A stretch of DNA of 64,000 nucleotides from Ligula intestinalis (taxonomy: Eukaryota; Platyhelminthes; Cestoda; Diphyllobothriidea; Diphyllobothriidae). Numbering within the stretch: position 1 is the first letter of the stretch; every line of letters begins with the position of its first letter. Below the pieces are notes generated by a model. It was given only the letters and a program-made list of their open reading frames with translations, was not told where the DNA came from and did not search any database. Below, one piece after another: positions 12,641-24,539 of the stretch. A program made the position numbers and the translations under genes. The stretch lies in the NCBI GenBank assembly GCA_036362985.1, contig JAYGXS010000005.1:57101892-57165891 (forward strand), given 5' to 3'.

Positions 12641-14032
12641 GATTTGTATATGATACTAGGTTCTGTGAGGCTACTGGCGTGGTTCTAGATTGAATAGAGT
12701 TTTGGACATATTTCGCAGTCACCCGTGTTATCGAGGTCGGGAAGAGAGCTGGGTTCATGAAGTATCGGGCCCGAGATTGCAGCGTACCAAGGGATTTTTA
12801 AGTAGACCTTTAGTTAACAGGTTGATGAGACGGCCCTCCAATTGCCGTGGCTGAAAGAAAAACGTGACGTTCCCACTGCAAGGCTGTTGATAAAACGGAC
12901 AATATGCCCAGTAAACTGGGCAGCTTGCTTTATCAAAGGGAAAAGTGGATTTATATGGAATACGGACAAATAAAGGCGACTGGGATTGGTTTTCTAGTCG
13001 ATAGCCGGGTAAAACAGAACAGGTGAGTTAAACACTGCTTCTACATTATTTTAGGTATTTTGCATAAATAAATACAAAGATAAATCACCTGCCACCTGCT
13101 TTCACTTGCTTCATCTTTGCTGCTTTGGTAAAAATGAGTTCGTCTTCGAAGAGAAATATGTTGACCATTTGGAGTCGTGCACGCCTAGATCCCATTTTCA
13201 TCATGTTCAGAGAAGAACGAGCCACCAGCTCTTCTATCCTGCGTGAATTATTGGCATTTCCTTGACTCTAAAAAGACAGCCAGTGATACAACTCTGCTCA
13301 TGCAGTTTTTTTACTGCCCTTTTTTTTGATACCTATCTGCGCAATCGCTGCAAATAATAGCGCCAGGATATCTTTCTATAGCCAGTCTGATGCCCTCACT
13401 ACCCATGCCGGAATTTCGATTCCGTATGCTACATGTTTTTGGCTTTTTAAACACTATATTGGCGAAAACGAATCTTGCCAAGTTTCATAATAACTTTGTG
13501 GTTGATTTTGAAAAATTCTCCAAAGTCATGCAGTTTTCCAGTTATCATTAGGTCTATTCATACTGCAAACTTAAAATGAAGGAACAAAACTACAGCGTTT
13601 ATCTTGTCTTCGTCGCAGATCAGGTTGGTCTACTTTCTAACTCCGTAAAATTGAGTTTGCCATGAACACGGGTCAGCAGGCAGTGTTAGATGCGGAGAGA
13701 AGCAAAGGGAACAGTTCCAAAAAGCCATGTAGAAAAAGAGGAAAATGTGGTCACTGGAACATGAGACTTATTGGCGTGACGTTTTAGATTCTCATGTGCG
13801 ACCACCAGCGGTGAGCACGAAACCTGTTAATTAGATTAGGTACACGCATGCATGGGAACTGTGACCTGTCAATACTGCACTCCTGGCGCCCATGTTTGCG
13901 ATGGTGGTTTCGAGTGTAAATCACAAACGGCAGGCTAATAAACGTCATGTTCCGGCAATAGCCGCTTCTTCTCCCTTTTCCTCTTATATGTTATATGCGG
14001 TTTCGTTAAGTAGTTGAGGAAATAATTCTTAC

Positions 14033-14230
14033 CTCCAACATGGCCAGGTGAGCAGCGTTGTTCGTCCACGTGGCAACAAGTGCCAGGTGCCGGGATGCGG
14101 CTTCCAGACGCTCCGTCTCCGAGGTACTGCAAACATCGTGCAGGACCTTCAGGACCTCCTGGTAGGTGCTGAGGACTTGTACGGGCTGCAGGAGAAGCCA
14201 ATGCAGACTAGCCTTCAGCCCAAGTCGTTG
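14033..14230 (-). CDS. RhoGEF: exon for the C-terminal Dbl-homology helices
   Basis: 66 codons, phase 0 at both ends, from acceptor TTCGCACAG (AG at 14,232-14,231) to donor GAG/GTAAGA at 14,032. The translation begins QRLGLKASLHWLLLQPVQVL and continues STYQEVLKVLHDV. This matches the conserved third block of DH domains, where a phrase of the type LLKPVQRLTRYPLLL is usual. The PVQ core and following Tyr are kept, but the Arg and Pro of the usual QRIxRYP are replaced (QVLSTYQ), a departure in a functional surface. DH domains load GTP onto Rho-family GTPases at membranes and the cytoskeleton. This frame is not the longest open one here; other frames on both strands are also open, so family resemblance decides. 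Confidence 0.75.
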
Positions 14231-14289
14231 CTGTGCGAAGCAAAAATAGGAGGGCTCAATAAAAAGGCTTAAGAGACTATGTACAGTAT

Positions 14290-14713
14290 GTCAGAAGGAG
14301 AGAGGTCGTTCACCGGGAGAGGTTTAGTTGTGATCAAACGTTTCGGATAGTTATCTCGTCTATCCTGGCCCTCGTTATCTGCCGCTCATTTCGTCCGCGG
14401 GCGTAGTCTGCCAATCCAGTTCGAGCCGCTCTGCATATGCTGCGTCTCGAAGCTGGATTACCGTACCAGTCGCCTGGTGACCACCCCTCACGATCCGCTC
14501 TGCGTTGTGACTGTCTGCACCTAGGGTGTCAGTGTTTGTTTGGCTTCCCCCGCCTCGCCGTACCCTGTCGCCTGGATACGTCGGTTGAGCGGATCACTGG
14601 TCGAGAGCCAGGAGCCAGAGTATTCACTATCTGAAGATGAATAGACGAGATAACTATCCGAAACGTCGGATCACAAATAAACCTCCCCCGGTGAACGCAC
14701 TTCTTCTTCTGAC
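14290..14713. mobile_element. Foldback element (MITE-like) with 74-bp inverted ends
   Basis: The left arm 14,290-14,363 (GTCAGAAGG..., GTTCACCGGGAGAGG, GATAGTTATCTCGTCTAT) is repeated in reverse complement at 14,641-14,713 (ATAGACGAGATAACTATCCG..., CCGGTGAACGCAC, TTCTTCTTCTGAC). About 277 bp lie between the arms with no transposase. The same end sequence recurs at 33.3, 54.0, 57.1 and 61.9 kb. Confidence 0.75.
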
Positions 14714-14770
14714 TTACCACGTGGGAATTGAAGTTTCGTTACTATTACCACAGGATGGCTCAGATTTCGT

Positions 14771-15475
14771 GCCAACATTTGCGAAAGACTGATAATCCTT
14801 CGCTAATCAGCATTGCATAAGGTTGTAATACTGATAATCTTGCAACCTATCCTCCAGTCATTTAATTCATGAAAGGATGCTGGCTTTTTAACGAGCTTCT
14901 TTCTTATCGCTAACAAAAAGTATGTACTGTAAAAAATGGCTGCATAAGCAGTATGCGTTTTTATCATTGATTTTAACTGCCTTTATAAATGCATTTATAT
15001 TTTACTGAAAACATCTACGAACGAATTATTTCTTGTACTCATTTGACAGCAAATTACACCTTTAAATTTTAGATTTACAGAAAAGGTATATTTCGGCTTT
15101 AAAAAGACTTTAAAATGCCGAATAATTTTGACATCTACCGACTGATTAACCGGAATTCAAGGTTAATTATAATATTTTAAGAAAGCGTAATTTGCTGCCA
15201 AACCAGTACAAGAAAGAAGTTTTTCGTGCATATTTTTCAATAAAATATATAGTTTAATTTATGAAGGCAGCCAAAATCAATTATAAAAATGCATACCTCG
15301 TACGTTGCTACTACTAACAGCACATACTTTTTGTAAGCGGACAGGAGGAAGCTAGTTAAAAAGCCGGCATCGTATCCTGACTGAAATGACGTGATAATAG
15401 GCTACACAATAATTAATGCTGCAACCTTACTCAATGCTGATTAGCGAGCGAGTATCAATCTTTCGCAAATTTCGG
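14771..15475. repeat. 700-bp imperfect palindrome (foldback)
   Basis: The first half (ATTTGCGAAAGACTGATAAT..., TCGCTAATCAGCATTG, GGCTTTTTAACGAGCTTC, ACAAAAAGTATGT, CAGCAAATTAC) reappears reverse-complemented and in mirror order in the second half. The centre, near 15,105, is TTCGGCTTTAAAAAGACTTT and is itself palindromic. Arms are roughly 340 bp with almost no spacer. It lies in the intron between two DH exons. Confidence 0.75.
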
Positions 15476-15761
15476 TATGTTGCACGAATTCTGAGCGGTA
15501 CTGTAGTTGAACGTTTCTGGATTATATTAATGTTCTTTAAGAACACAACTTATATCGACAAGAACTTTGGATCCATAGCGTGTTATAACGTTGAATATGA
15601 AGTATCGTTGGATTTTGCCCAATCCTACCCCTATTTACCCTCAGTGCAATGATGTGAACAGAATTTTTTTCCTAGTAAACATTATTTTGGGCCTCAAATC
15701 AATTCAATGAACAAAATAAATAACCTGTAGATGACAGGCAACAACAGCGAGATATGCTTAC

Positions 15762-16013
15762 GCGGACAGCTTCAAGAGCTGGACTCTCCACAAATGCCCG
15801 CTGGGCAACGCCGCGTTGCACACGACCTGCGTACTCCGTATAAATATGCGCCACGGTAATGGCTCGTTTAACCAACACTTCCGTCAGCGCTTCGATAGTC
15901 TGTCTCTGCCGGCAGAGCTGGAGGGCTGGCACTAAGACCTGCTGGTGTAGGTCCAGAAAATTGCCTATACTGACAGACAACGAGGTCAGGACTGCAAGAT
16001 GTTCCTCGGGGAC
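15762..16013 (-). CDS. RhoGEF: exon for the central Dbl-homology helices
   Basis: 84 codons, phase 0 at both ends, from a strong acceptor (CCTCTCTGTCCTACAG, ending at 16,014) to donor CGC/GTAAGC at 15,761. The translation reads VPEEHLAVLTSLSVSIGNF followed by LDLHQQVLVPALQL and later VAHIYTEYAGRVQ. This is the usual order of a DH domain: an acidic turn, a 'Phe-x-Asn-Ile-x-x-Leu/Phe-x-x-x-His' helix, a helix around the partner-binding groove, then the 'Phe/Tyr-x-x-Tyr' helix. It joins the 17,736-17,874 exon in frame on one side and 14,033-14,230 on the other. The open frame runs past the acceptor into intron, which is why a longer 124-codon reading frame exists. Confidence 0.78.
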
Positions 16014-17735
16014 CTGTAGGACAGAGAGGAGTGGGCACAAATTTTGCAGCGTGAGTGAACATAAATTCCGCATTAAGCAGATGAGTGCTTGCGGAAGAAT
16101 ATCACCACGGGCGTGATGGAAGAAAAGGCTGAGTAAACAACTGGTTCACGCTCTTTCGTGCCCTCTTTGGACACGTATCACAACAAGTGGGCACCATTGA
16201 ATTCAAGTCAGTGTATTTGTAGCGCACCCGAGCGTCGCCACTTACTGTTTGTGAAGTCTGGCATTCATGCTGGTCTAAACATACCGCTGTGCTTTGGACA
16301 TGACTACTTGTCTGTTTTTTTTTTACCTGTCCATGCTCCATGCCAATAGAGTCAGGGATTGATTGTAAGGCACATTCCGGCGTGCCCTTATTCTCGTATG
16401 TCTATGAATGTAAACACTTTGAGAGATGACTGCTTTGAGTGTTTGTTTAAGGTATGTCCGTTTCGTAATGTCAAGCGATATTTTCTCTACTTACGAATTG
16501 GGTTTTGCTCAAGGAATAAAGACTGCAAGAAAATATTTTCTGAAAATTTGATGAAACGTTCAATTAATTTATACCACACCTATCTATAGCATGGTTCAAG
16601 TAAGAGGATGAAGCTTACTATTTGAAATTTTAGAAAAACTACCAATTGGATCTCATGCCTTCTGGTCCTTAACGATCCGTTTCCAGGAGTCTTTTTTGAC
16701 TATCTCTACCTTAGATGGTTAATGCGTCTAGGTAGTGTAAGACGGAACGGGAAATGCGCAAACAATTTAAGAATTCAAAAATATTATTAAAAGATAACCC
16801 TAACGCAAACCTTAACGTTCGTCATAAATTAAGCTTCACCTCAAACCTGAATCCTACCGTTACCATTAAATTACTCTTAAATCGGACGCGGGGCTCAGTA
16901 CTAAAATATATTCAACCTGGAAAGTTAAGTAAGGCCACCAAAGTGCTCAGGACTCCCATTCATGTTTCTTGCCATGAGTTATTTTTTTGGTAATTCAAAT
17001 GTTGTTCTCACCGTGGCTGAGTACTTATAGCCTCGTGCTCAAAGTTTTGAACGATGAGGCTCAGTTAAAGCCAGAGGAGAGATTGCACACGTTTTCGTTC
17101 TCTGACGAAGAACTCCAACAAGAGTCTTACAAGTCAGATAGATGTTCCTACTTTTTTGGATATCTGCCCTTTATTGTTGCGTTTCCCCTGGTTTTATCAA
17201 CTAGATGAATGTGCATCATTTATTTGTAGCCTCGGTGTTTGCTTGTTTATTTTGCTGCAGCAAATTTTATTGAAAAAAAAAACAAAACTATCAACAAAAA
17301 CAAAAACCACTATATCGTGAAGTAAGCGTGAATACTAATTGAGAAGAACTGAAGAGAAATCGCCTGTCAGGTCAGGTCAGGTTTTATTGAGGGAAATATA
17401 GGTAAATACCTTTGAACTCCCTATTGGTACAGTTTTTTCAATGCATTTGATCTGCAGAACATTTCAGATCAGTGGCGTTGCCAAAAATTTGAGGGCCGAC
17501 AGTGAAAAAACTCCTTAGGCATTGTTCAGAAGTCTAGGGGTTTGAATGCCATTTGAGAGATTTAAGGAGAAAAACTGTCGCCCGGGGGAGGGGGGGGTGC
17601 AGAGTATATTCGAAGCGGATGGCCTGTGCTAAGAGTCATCCTTAAAATAGAAATTTTCAATATTATAACGATTTTAAGGTCTTTCGTTCTTTAAAATCTT
17701 GATTATTTTTTGTATTAAATTAAAAAATCGAAAAC
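16014..17735. other. Intron of the RhoGEF gene
   Basis: Holds a degenerate CCTAAC-like tract near 16,790-16,880 (ATAACCCTAACGCAAACC) and a fragment at 17,095-17,135 resembling LINE 3' ends. No exon seen. Confidence 0.4.
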
Positions 17736-17874
17736 CTCTTTTGAATTTCGCATCTCCGCACAGAATGCAAGAGCTGCTTTCAAATTCCGAACATGTTGAC
17801 ACTCTGCGTCCATTAGATGACTGAGTATTTTTGCAAACGCTGATCGTTGTTTCCATTTTTCCTCCTCTGCAGCG
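17736..17874 (-). CDS. RhoGEF: exon with the first Dbl-homology helix
   Basis: 139 bases: one base completing a codon, then 46 codons, ending in phase 0. Acceptor TTCCGATTTTTAG (AG at 17,876-17,875), donor GAG/GTTTTC at 17,735. The translation includes QRSAFAKILSHLMDAECQHV followed by RNLKAALAF, the conserved first block of DH domains ('Ile-x-x-Leu-x-x-Thr/Ala-Glu-x-x-Tyr-Val-x-x-Leu'). The catalytic-surface Glu is present; the usual Tyr is His. With the two exons that follow, it gives a 196-residue DH domain, normal for the family (about 180-200). The upstream part of the protein is not identified. Which Rho GTPase it serves cannot be told. Confidence 0.75.
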
Positions 17875-19059
17875 CTAAAAATCGGAAGATATTTTCTATT
17901 TAAAATTAACTTTTGGTTGTAAAGGATTACTGGTAAAAGGTAACAATGCAATTCAGAAGAAAGAGTCCATCAAAAGTGCCTCCCTGGTATCTTAAGAATA
18001 GAAAAGCCATGGCTAGTGTATCTTATAAGTTAAACTAATTTCTTTCGCTGCTACTATATTAACGATGGAATCCTGCACGATTTTAAAAGCTCAGAATAAT
18101 AAGCAATTTTTCCCGGTTGTCAAACAGCCTTTTTTACTCATTCAAACGCCTGGGTTTCGAACCTTCACATACATTCATAGTTATTTACTAATAAACTACA
18201 TATTATCACTTTCCTTGTTCTCTTGGTAGGCAAGATGCTTAGAAATAACTCAACCTCCATTGCCGTGCGCAGCGCAGTCATTCGCATTTCAAGGTGTATT
18301 TCGGCATCCATAAAAAAGCCGTTAACGATAAAGTGGACACAGCGAGGATGGTCCCTATGCAATGATTTTAAACTGGACGCACGAACGCGTGTCAGTGCGC
18401 GTGCCCAAATGGTCGTAAGGGCCAATTGGTCACCTGACCTTATCCCAATGCGGCCACTGATGTCACAAGCGAACGGGCTTGACAATCAATTATAAGCCAT
18501 TGTCCTCTCTCAAACAGTGATTTGAACAGGAATTGAGAAGACACCGCCAGTCCACCCCACTGCGGCTACATTCAGCGCGCTGGAGACCAACCAGCGGCAA
18601 CTACCACCCGAGACAGCAACTCCGGGTTTTGTGCACAGTAAACTCTCCTCTGGGTGGATTTCAACGTTATGCCCTTCTTATTGTGTTCTTTCCTGGGGAT
18701 TCTAACGGCGTAATTAGACGGTTTCAACACATCTTGTTACCGGTAACACACGATCAACTTTAGCTCCAGTTCTGTCTTGGTCCAACTTTTGAATCCTAGT
18801 CATGAAGCAGGAGTGTACGAAGTGGTCGGATCTGTAGGCTATGCGCGGGGTTACCTTTAGTAGCTAAGTTTTGGTTGTACTGGGATCACTCCAATCATCG
18901 GACCGAATTCCAAGGTGTAGGTAAAAGGTAGAATGAGGGATTTACTGTGCATTTAACTCTGAGTTGCTGCCTCAGGCAGCAGTGGCCACTGGCGAATCTA
19001 GAGTTAGTATTGACTGTTTCCAATTAGGCATGAGCGTGTGTGTATGTGTGCCAGAAAAA

Positions 19060-19770
19060 GGGTGATTAGGGTAGCTGCTTTTACGTGATTTTGAAGCGGT
19101 TTCAAGTGGTGTGCAATTTATGAGTTGTATTGCCCGGGGGAGACTGCGTACAGAGGCCCCTGCTGCATCGGCCGGGGGGGGGGGGGGGTGGTGTGCTCAA
19201 GTCGCTCTTTTGCAGCCGCGAATGTTTATGACACGCTTGTCTGCGCAACCGACAGCTAGGCAGTTGCCTGTTGCTGGCGGTGGGGAAGAGAGTGAGGTCG
19301 ACCCTCGGCGAACTTTTTTCCCCACTATAGTGAATCCGATGAACTTGAATCTATCGCGGTGCGCTTCAAGCCGTGGCCTGGAGGGTTGCCCACTGACGGG
19401 GATAACTAGGACACCAAAGTCAGCCCAGCGTGTGTCTTGTTGTGTGGTGTGGCTGTCTGCGAGCTGGGAGTCATATTCAATGGCTCCTGCTTTATGTGGC
19501 CTTTATGGCGCTCTCTTTCGGGAGCATACGTAGCGAGACTAGCTGTTTGGTACGCGTGATGAGTGTTTGTCGCGCCAGCCGTCTGCGTCCTCCCGCAATC
19601 TTTCCGGCCTCCTAGACTCTGTCTTGACACCGGTTCGCTATGCGGTGGTGGTCAGAGAGTGGGATAGACCCGGCGTGTTTGCCTTCACTATAATCAGCCA
19701 CAGTCACCGCTTGCTTCAAGCTCATGCATGAAGCTCAAAGTGGATATCATCGAAATCGACGGTCGAACTA
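19060..19770. repeat. Dispersed repeat, family with 24.54-25.19 kb, copy 1
   Basis: Shares in order GAGAGTGAGGTCGACC, CACTATA(G/A)T, CTTGAATCTATC(G/A)CGGTG, GTGTGGCCTTTATGG and ATCGAAATCGACGG with 24.54-25.19 kb. Both copies are followed by foldback-family sequence, so they may be parts of one larger element. Confidence 0.6.
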
Positions 19771-19999
19771 TCGTGCACACGATAGTGTCGGTTAAGGGTT
19801 TTTGGGTGGGCGAGTCGGAAAAAGCTGCCTGTGAAGACACAGTGCATTGAGGCTGTCGGCATCGTACAAGAAAGGGCGACAGCATTGTTGGCTGCCCGCA
19901 ATATAATCATCGAAGATACTAAACCACAACTTGCCCTTGAAGGTGGAAGTGGCTGGTATATATGTACAGTAGATTCCCGATTCCATTAAATGGCCACCG

Positions 20000-20925
20000 A
20001 AATGCTTATATGTGTTTTCGATTTGAGCAAATTACCTAAACATGGTTGCAAAGCAAATTATTGTACAGCCTAATCTTAAAATATCTCAATCTCGTCACAA
20101 TTTTATCTGTTGAGATAGCGTCTTTCTGGGTGCTTGCAAAAACACATAGTCTGTACACAACTGCTACTTAAGTAGTACGTATTTTCTTGTTGATTTTCGA
20201 TGCCCTGATCAATTTAAATCTATATTAGAGCAAGCATTCGCAAAGGTATTCTTTCTTGTACCGGTTAGGTAGGAAATTACGCCTTCTTCAAATGTTAAGC
20301 TTGACATAGGGTTCTTAATGGTTTAAAATAGTTCCTTAACTGTCGAAAAATATTGATCCCTAGCAGCCGTTACGCTTGAATTCAAGGTTTTCAAACTGCA
20401 TGCAGCAAAATTCTTTTCTAAAAAAAAGTATGAGGAAGAGATTAGAAATTCTCATAAAATTGTACAATGCATTTAGTTCCTCTTGTACTCATGATTTACA
20501 ATATTAATAAATTGACGGATATGATATATTGTGAAGTAAATTTTACGATCGTACAAAAACTAATGATGAGACATTTAATGACAGGCCTAGTTAACGATTA
20601 TTTGGTAATCTAGAAACTTTGTTACAACGAAATATACGATTACTTCATGTACCAGATTTGAAGCAGACGTAAGTTTCCACTCAGTGAATACAATCAATGA
20701 CATCCTTATGCATGCTTTCTACTAGATATGCTTAAATGCAGAGATTGGAAATCAGTAACAAAAAGGCTTGCTGCCAAATTAGCCATTTTTTCACAGAATA
20801 GACTTTTTGTAGTCAGAGAACTACAGGCTCGTTCAAAAGCCGGCGGATGACATGACTGAAATATTTTGTAATCATGCTGTTCGATAATCAGCCTACTTAG
20901 GTAATTTGTTTGAATCAAAAACACT
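20000..20925. repeat. Foldback repeat, second copy (diverged)
   Basis: The right arm (20,690-20,925), read on the minus strand, matches the 14.77-15.11 kb arm (GGCTTTTGAACGAGCCT, ACAAAAAGTCTATTCTGTG, AAAAAATGGCT). The left arm near 20,130-20,290 is a weaker match in the opposite direction (CAAAAACACATAGTCTGTAC, GGAAATTACGCCTTC). Confidence 0.5.
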
Positions 20926-23058
20926 TTTTAGAATTTCAATTGACATATCATGAGATAGGGAAGCTATTGTAGCTACGAAAACCTGACATAAACTTCAGAA
21001 GAGCCCCGCTTGATTCTTGCAAATGTCACGATAAAGTTTGATCATATCAGAAACAATGGGAAATGAGACTACCAGCCATTTTTCATGTCCACTGCCCTTG
21101 ATTTCACATTATTCTTAGTTACGGCCTCCCCTCCTTCCACAAAGTTTAATGACATTTGTCACGTTTTAGCTGTCTTAAAACGACTAGGAGACACCGCCGG
21201 TTTGGAGACATTTTAGGTAAAGCCGGTGACTTTTTATGGTAGGATATAGGCACACCCGCTGAGCGGTCATAGATTACCTAAATAACGGCAAAATCGCTAG
21301 AAGGACCAGTATTTCAGATCAAAATTGGCTGAAGAATCTGTGGACTCCTGTACTGAGTCATTTCTTGTCGCGTTCTGAGCTGGTGATGAGGTCTCCCTAT
21401 TGGCTGAAAAACCAATGAGCTAACTAGATTTTCGAGCGCCTACGACGCTCCTTCTTCGGAAGAGCCAACAGCAGACAGCTTTCGAGAAAATTTAAAAAAT
21501 CTTCCAAACCACTCATGCGGGGCCGACACTCCCCTTACGTGGAAAAAACAAAAGATTTTGAGGCAAACAGTCTCCCTTAACTAAGGTTATGCCTCAAAAT
21601 CGCCAATTTTTGCCTTGGAGTCTAGTAACTTTCCCTGTAATAACTTCCTGAGCTCTATTTCCTTGTCTAGTTGCACTTACTAATTACAAAAGCATATAGC
21701 AAAGCATCACGAAGAAATTTTCCAATTCGTTGCCTGATAACCTGAGAAGAGTGAAAAAAATTGCATGGCTTACATACAGTTGCATTTTGACAGAAATGCG
21801 CAACAATCATCTACTTTCCAAATTTATCTAACTTTGGCAAAAATAAGATTGGACACCTGTATGAAAAACTCCATTTAACCCGTCCGTAGGAAAAGAATCA
21901 AAAAAGAGCAAACTCAGGGTAGTACCGTGAAACGGAAGACACGCACCTGATTGTAAATTTGTTTCCGCAATGTTCTTTAAATTCCATTCTGATTTTTTGG
22001 GATTCAGGCATTAAATGTTGTATGACTTTGATCGGGATCTTGTGAATCTACAATTGAAGGTTGATGATTTATTAGGTTATGTTGTGTAGCTTCGAGTACG
22101 TTAGTGTGAAATCAACACGGGAGTACAATGTGTTTTGGCAGGGACGCAATATACAACTCCCCTCAGCCAACAAAGGATTGTAAGTGTGAAATACGGGACC
22201 AGGGCTAATAGGAGTTTCTGCATTAGTTGCGCGATAATTTATTGCCCCGACACCTCTGCAATTTGCGCGAGAGTCGGGGCTTTTACTTCCCGCCGAGCAC
22301 TATGCGCGCTGTCATTCCTAGCTGACCCGACTCAGTTGGTTACGAGTCATGGGTGGGAATAGGAACGCAGCCAAATCTGTGCCATTTTCCATTACCACAG
22401 TAAATCTCACGTGTTTTGAAACAATTGATGTGTTCTAATAGTAGTCGCTTGGAGAGTTGCCAGTTGACCGGATAAAATGGTCCTCCTACAAACAATCCCA
22501 ACAAACGCAATGGAGGGAATTAGGACTAGGTTGATGTGTAATACTGTCGTGTAGTACACGCTGACGTTCCTTCGCTCCTTGACTGGGATCGGGATATCTA
22601 GGGGACAGGAAATTCATGCGAACCTTTCAAAAAAGTCACAGGCACGAATTTTTAAGTGAACTTATTATCCTATACTAAATATTACATTTAAAGTAGGCCA
22701 AATTCCCTAAAATGTCTGTTAAGGTTCTTCACTTCTCAAATAAATACCATATAAGTTCAATTTTAATCATTCTTACAGGTGAGTGGAAAGTATATTCGAC
22801 CTAAGTCAACATTTTTATGAAGTAAATAGATAGGGCTCAGTCGCAGGTCAAGGATTCATGCTCTATAAATCCATTTTTTATCCATTTCATGCCTTTCATG
22901 GTTATCAAACTGGTGTTTTTCGTTTAAAAGCAGCTTCGAGCCCTTCATGCATCTTCGACGGGTGCATTCTGTATCGCAGTGCCGAGAGGTAGGACGGACT
23001 GTAATATGATTAACTGGGCTTACAGACAGATAGTTCGTGACGGAAATGCGATACTCAC

Positions 23059-23185
23059 CACAGCATTACATCCCACATGAGCGCCGCAGATCTGGCCACA
23101 GACCTCTTCAGCCTGGAGGCTGCGAAGAGCATAATAGAAGCAGACGCCACTGCGCGTGCCGCTACATTTTGCAGTCCTGTCGAAG
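23059..23185 (-). CDS. Possible upstream exon, frame uncertain
   Basis: A 127-base segment between a strong acceptor (TACCACCCTCTACAG) and a perfect donor (GTGAGT at 23,058-23,053) on the minus strand. Two of three frames are open. One reads LRSLQAEEVCGQICGAHVG near its end and leaves phase 0; the other reads SASIMLFAASRLKRSVARSA and leaves phase 2. I cannot choose between them or name a domain. It is on the RhoGEF strand and upstream of it, so it may be a 5' exon of that gene. Support is from splice signals only. Confidence 0.33.
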
Positions 23186-24539
23186 CTGTAGAGGGTGGTA
23201 AAATTTCAAGAAAATCGCACGTGAACCTGACGATAAAATACAATTGAACAAACCCAGTAGCATCATACGTAGTTCGTAGACAGAGTAAATTTATTCAAAA
23301 TCATATTCGTCATATTTTTGTAGCCGCAAACCACTAATGAAAATCGACGTCCCTATTCACCATCGTGACGTCGCATGCTTAAAAAAGCCGTCAGATTATG
23401 ATTTACACGTGACTGCATGTTTTGCGCAAAAAACACAAATAATACCCTCATTTGTCAGCCTATCCCGGAGTCGTCTCTTCCACGAAACCAAACAGCTGGA
23501 CCGCCGGGTGAACTTTTTAAAAACTATCCTCCAGCCATTGCTGCTTTCATATTGGGGAATTTTGCCCCATCAAAAAAAACCTTCGTATTATGGGTAAAAA
23601 AATTTTTACTGAATTTTGCTTCAGAAAAGCGAAGCCAGGCGTTCCAAATAAGTAGAAAAGGAATGTTAAATGGTCAGGTTCGTTGCGGAAGAGGACATAG
23701 TTAGTTGAACAGTTACGAAAACAGACTTTCTGCCTTCCATTAGCTGAACAAAATAGCAAGGAGAGCCGCTTAATTGGGCATTGAGGATACAAATGGAGCG
23801 ATAGGCTTGGAATGCAGTGATAAGGTTTTCTTGGTGTGCGAGGAATTATAAATCCTCTTTGAATTCATTTATGGTATTTTCTGGAAAGAAGGACCTGACT
23901 GATGTTAGCTCATACAAAAGAACAGATGGGATTTTCCACGTGACCAGTACACAGCGGCAGTTTTTGGGTGTTAAACGATATTTGGGTATCTAGCCTATCC
24001 AGCCTCTTATAAGATGTAGTGTGCAGAAAAGCTCGCAATGCACAGCTATGTTTAACCTTTTTAAACAGAACATTTTATTTGAACTATATTAAAATGGAGT
24101 TTTCGGCTTTCAAAACTTTTACAAGCAATTGCGATTTCACGCGAGGAGGTTCACTTTTACTGAAAAAGACCTCTCCCGGAAATTCAAAAATTGAAATTTT
24201 GGTCATTAAAGCCATTCTATAAAACAAGCAAACGTTAGTCTTCGTAAAATTTAGATTTCGGCCACTGGGTACCCAATATTAACGTCAAAGACTTGTTTTC
24301 ACAGACAGCTACAAATTTTATTTGGGTGATTTCAGAGTGAAGAAGTTGTTCGACGAGTGCTTTTGATGAGGTCTACCCACTTCAGGCAACCAGATGACTT
24401 CTTACCTAAGTGGAGGGAAATTGGCGGCATTTTAATGATAGCGGAGTTTTAAATCGATAGGATAAGAGTGTGGTAACGTAAATATTCTGGTTCTTGATCA
24501 AACAATTAAAGCGGGGTCGTGGGTACAAGTAATGGGTGC

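Larger units (their letters stand above)
10053..14032. other. Putative large intron filled with repeats
   Basis: Contains a degenerate CCTAAC-type tract (10,868-10,955) and two SINE copies in opposite directions. At 11,281-11,790 open frames occur on both strands and all three look equally weak. A partial foldback-type segment lies near 13,650-13,830 (words GTGGTCACTGGAAC and GTGCGACCACCAG). No convincing exon. Confidence 0.4.
17875..23058. other. Upstream region or intron, repeat-rich
   Basis: Holds a copy of a dispersed repeat (19.06-19.77 kb), a 15-base G run at 19,174-19,188 and a second foldback (20.0-20.93 kb). One minus-strand stretch (18,372-18,255, acceptor GTGCGTCCAG) is open, contains FIVNGFFMDAEIHLEMRMTA and could be an exon of the RhoGEF gene. 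Its phase does not fit the next exon, so I do not list it as one. Confidence 0.35.
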
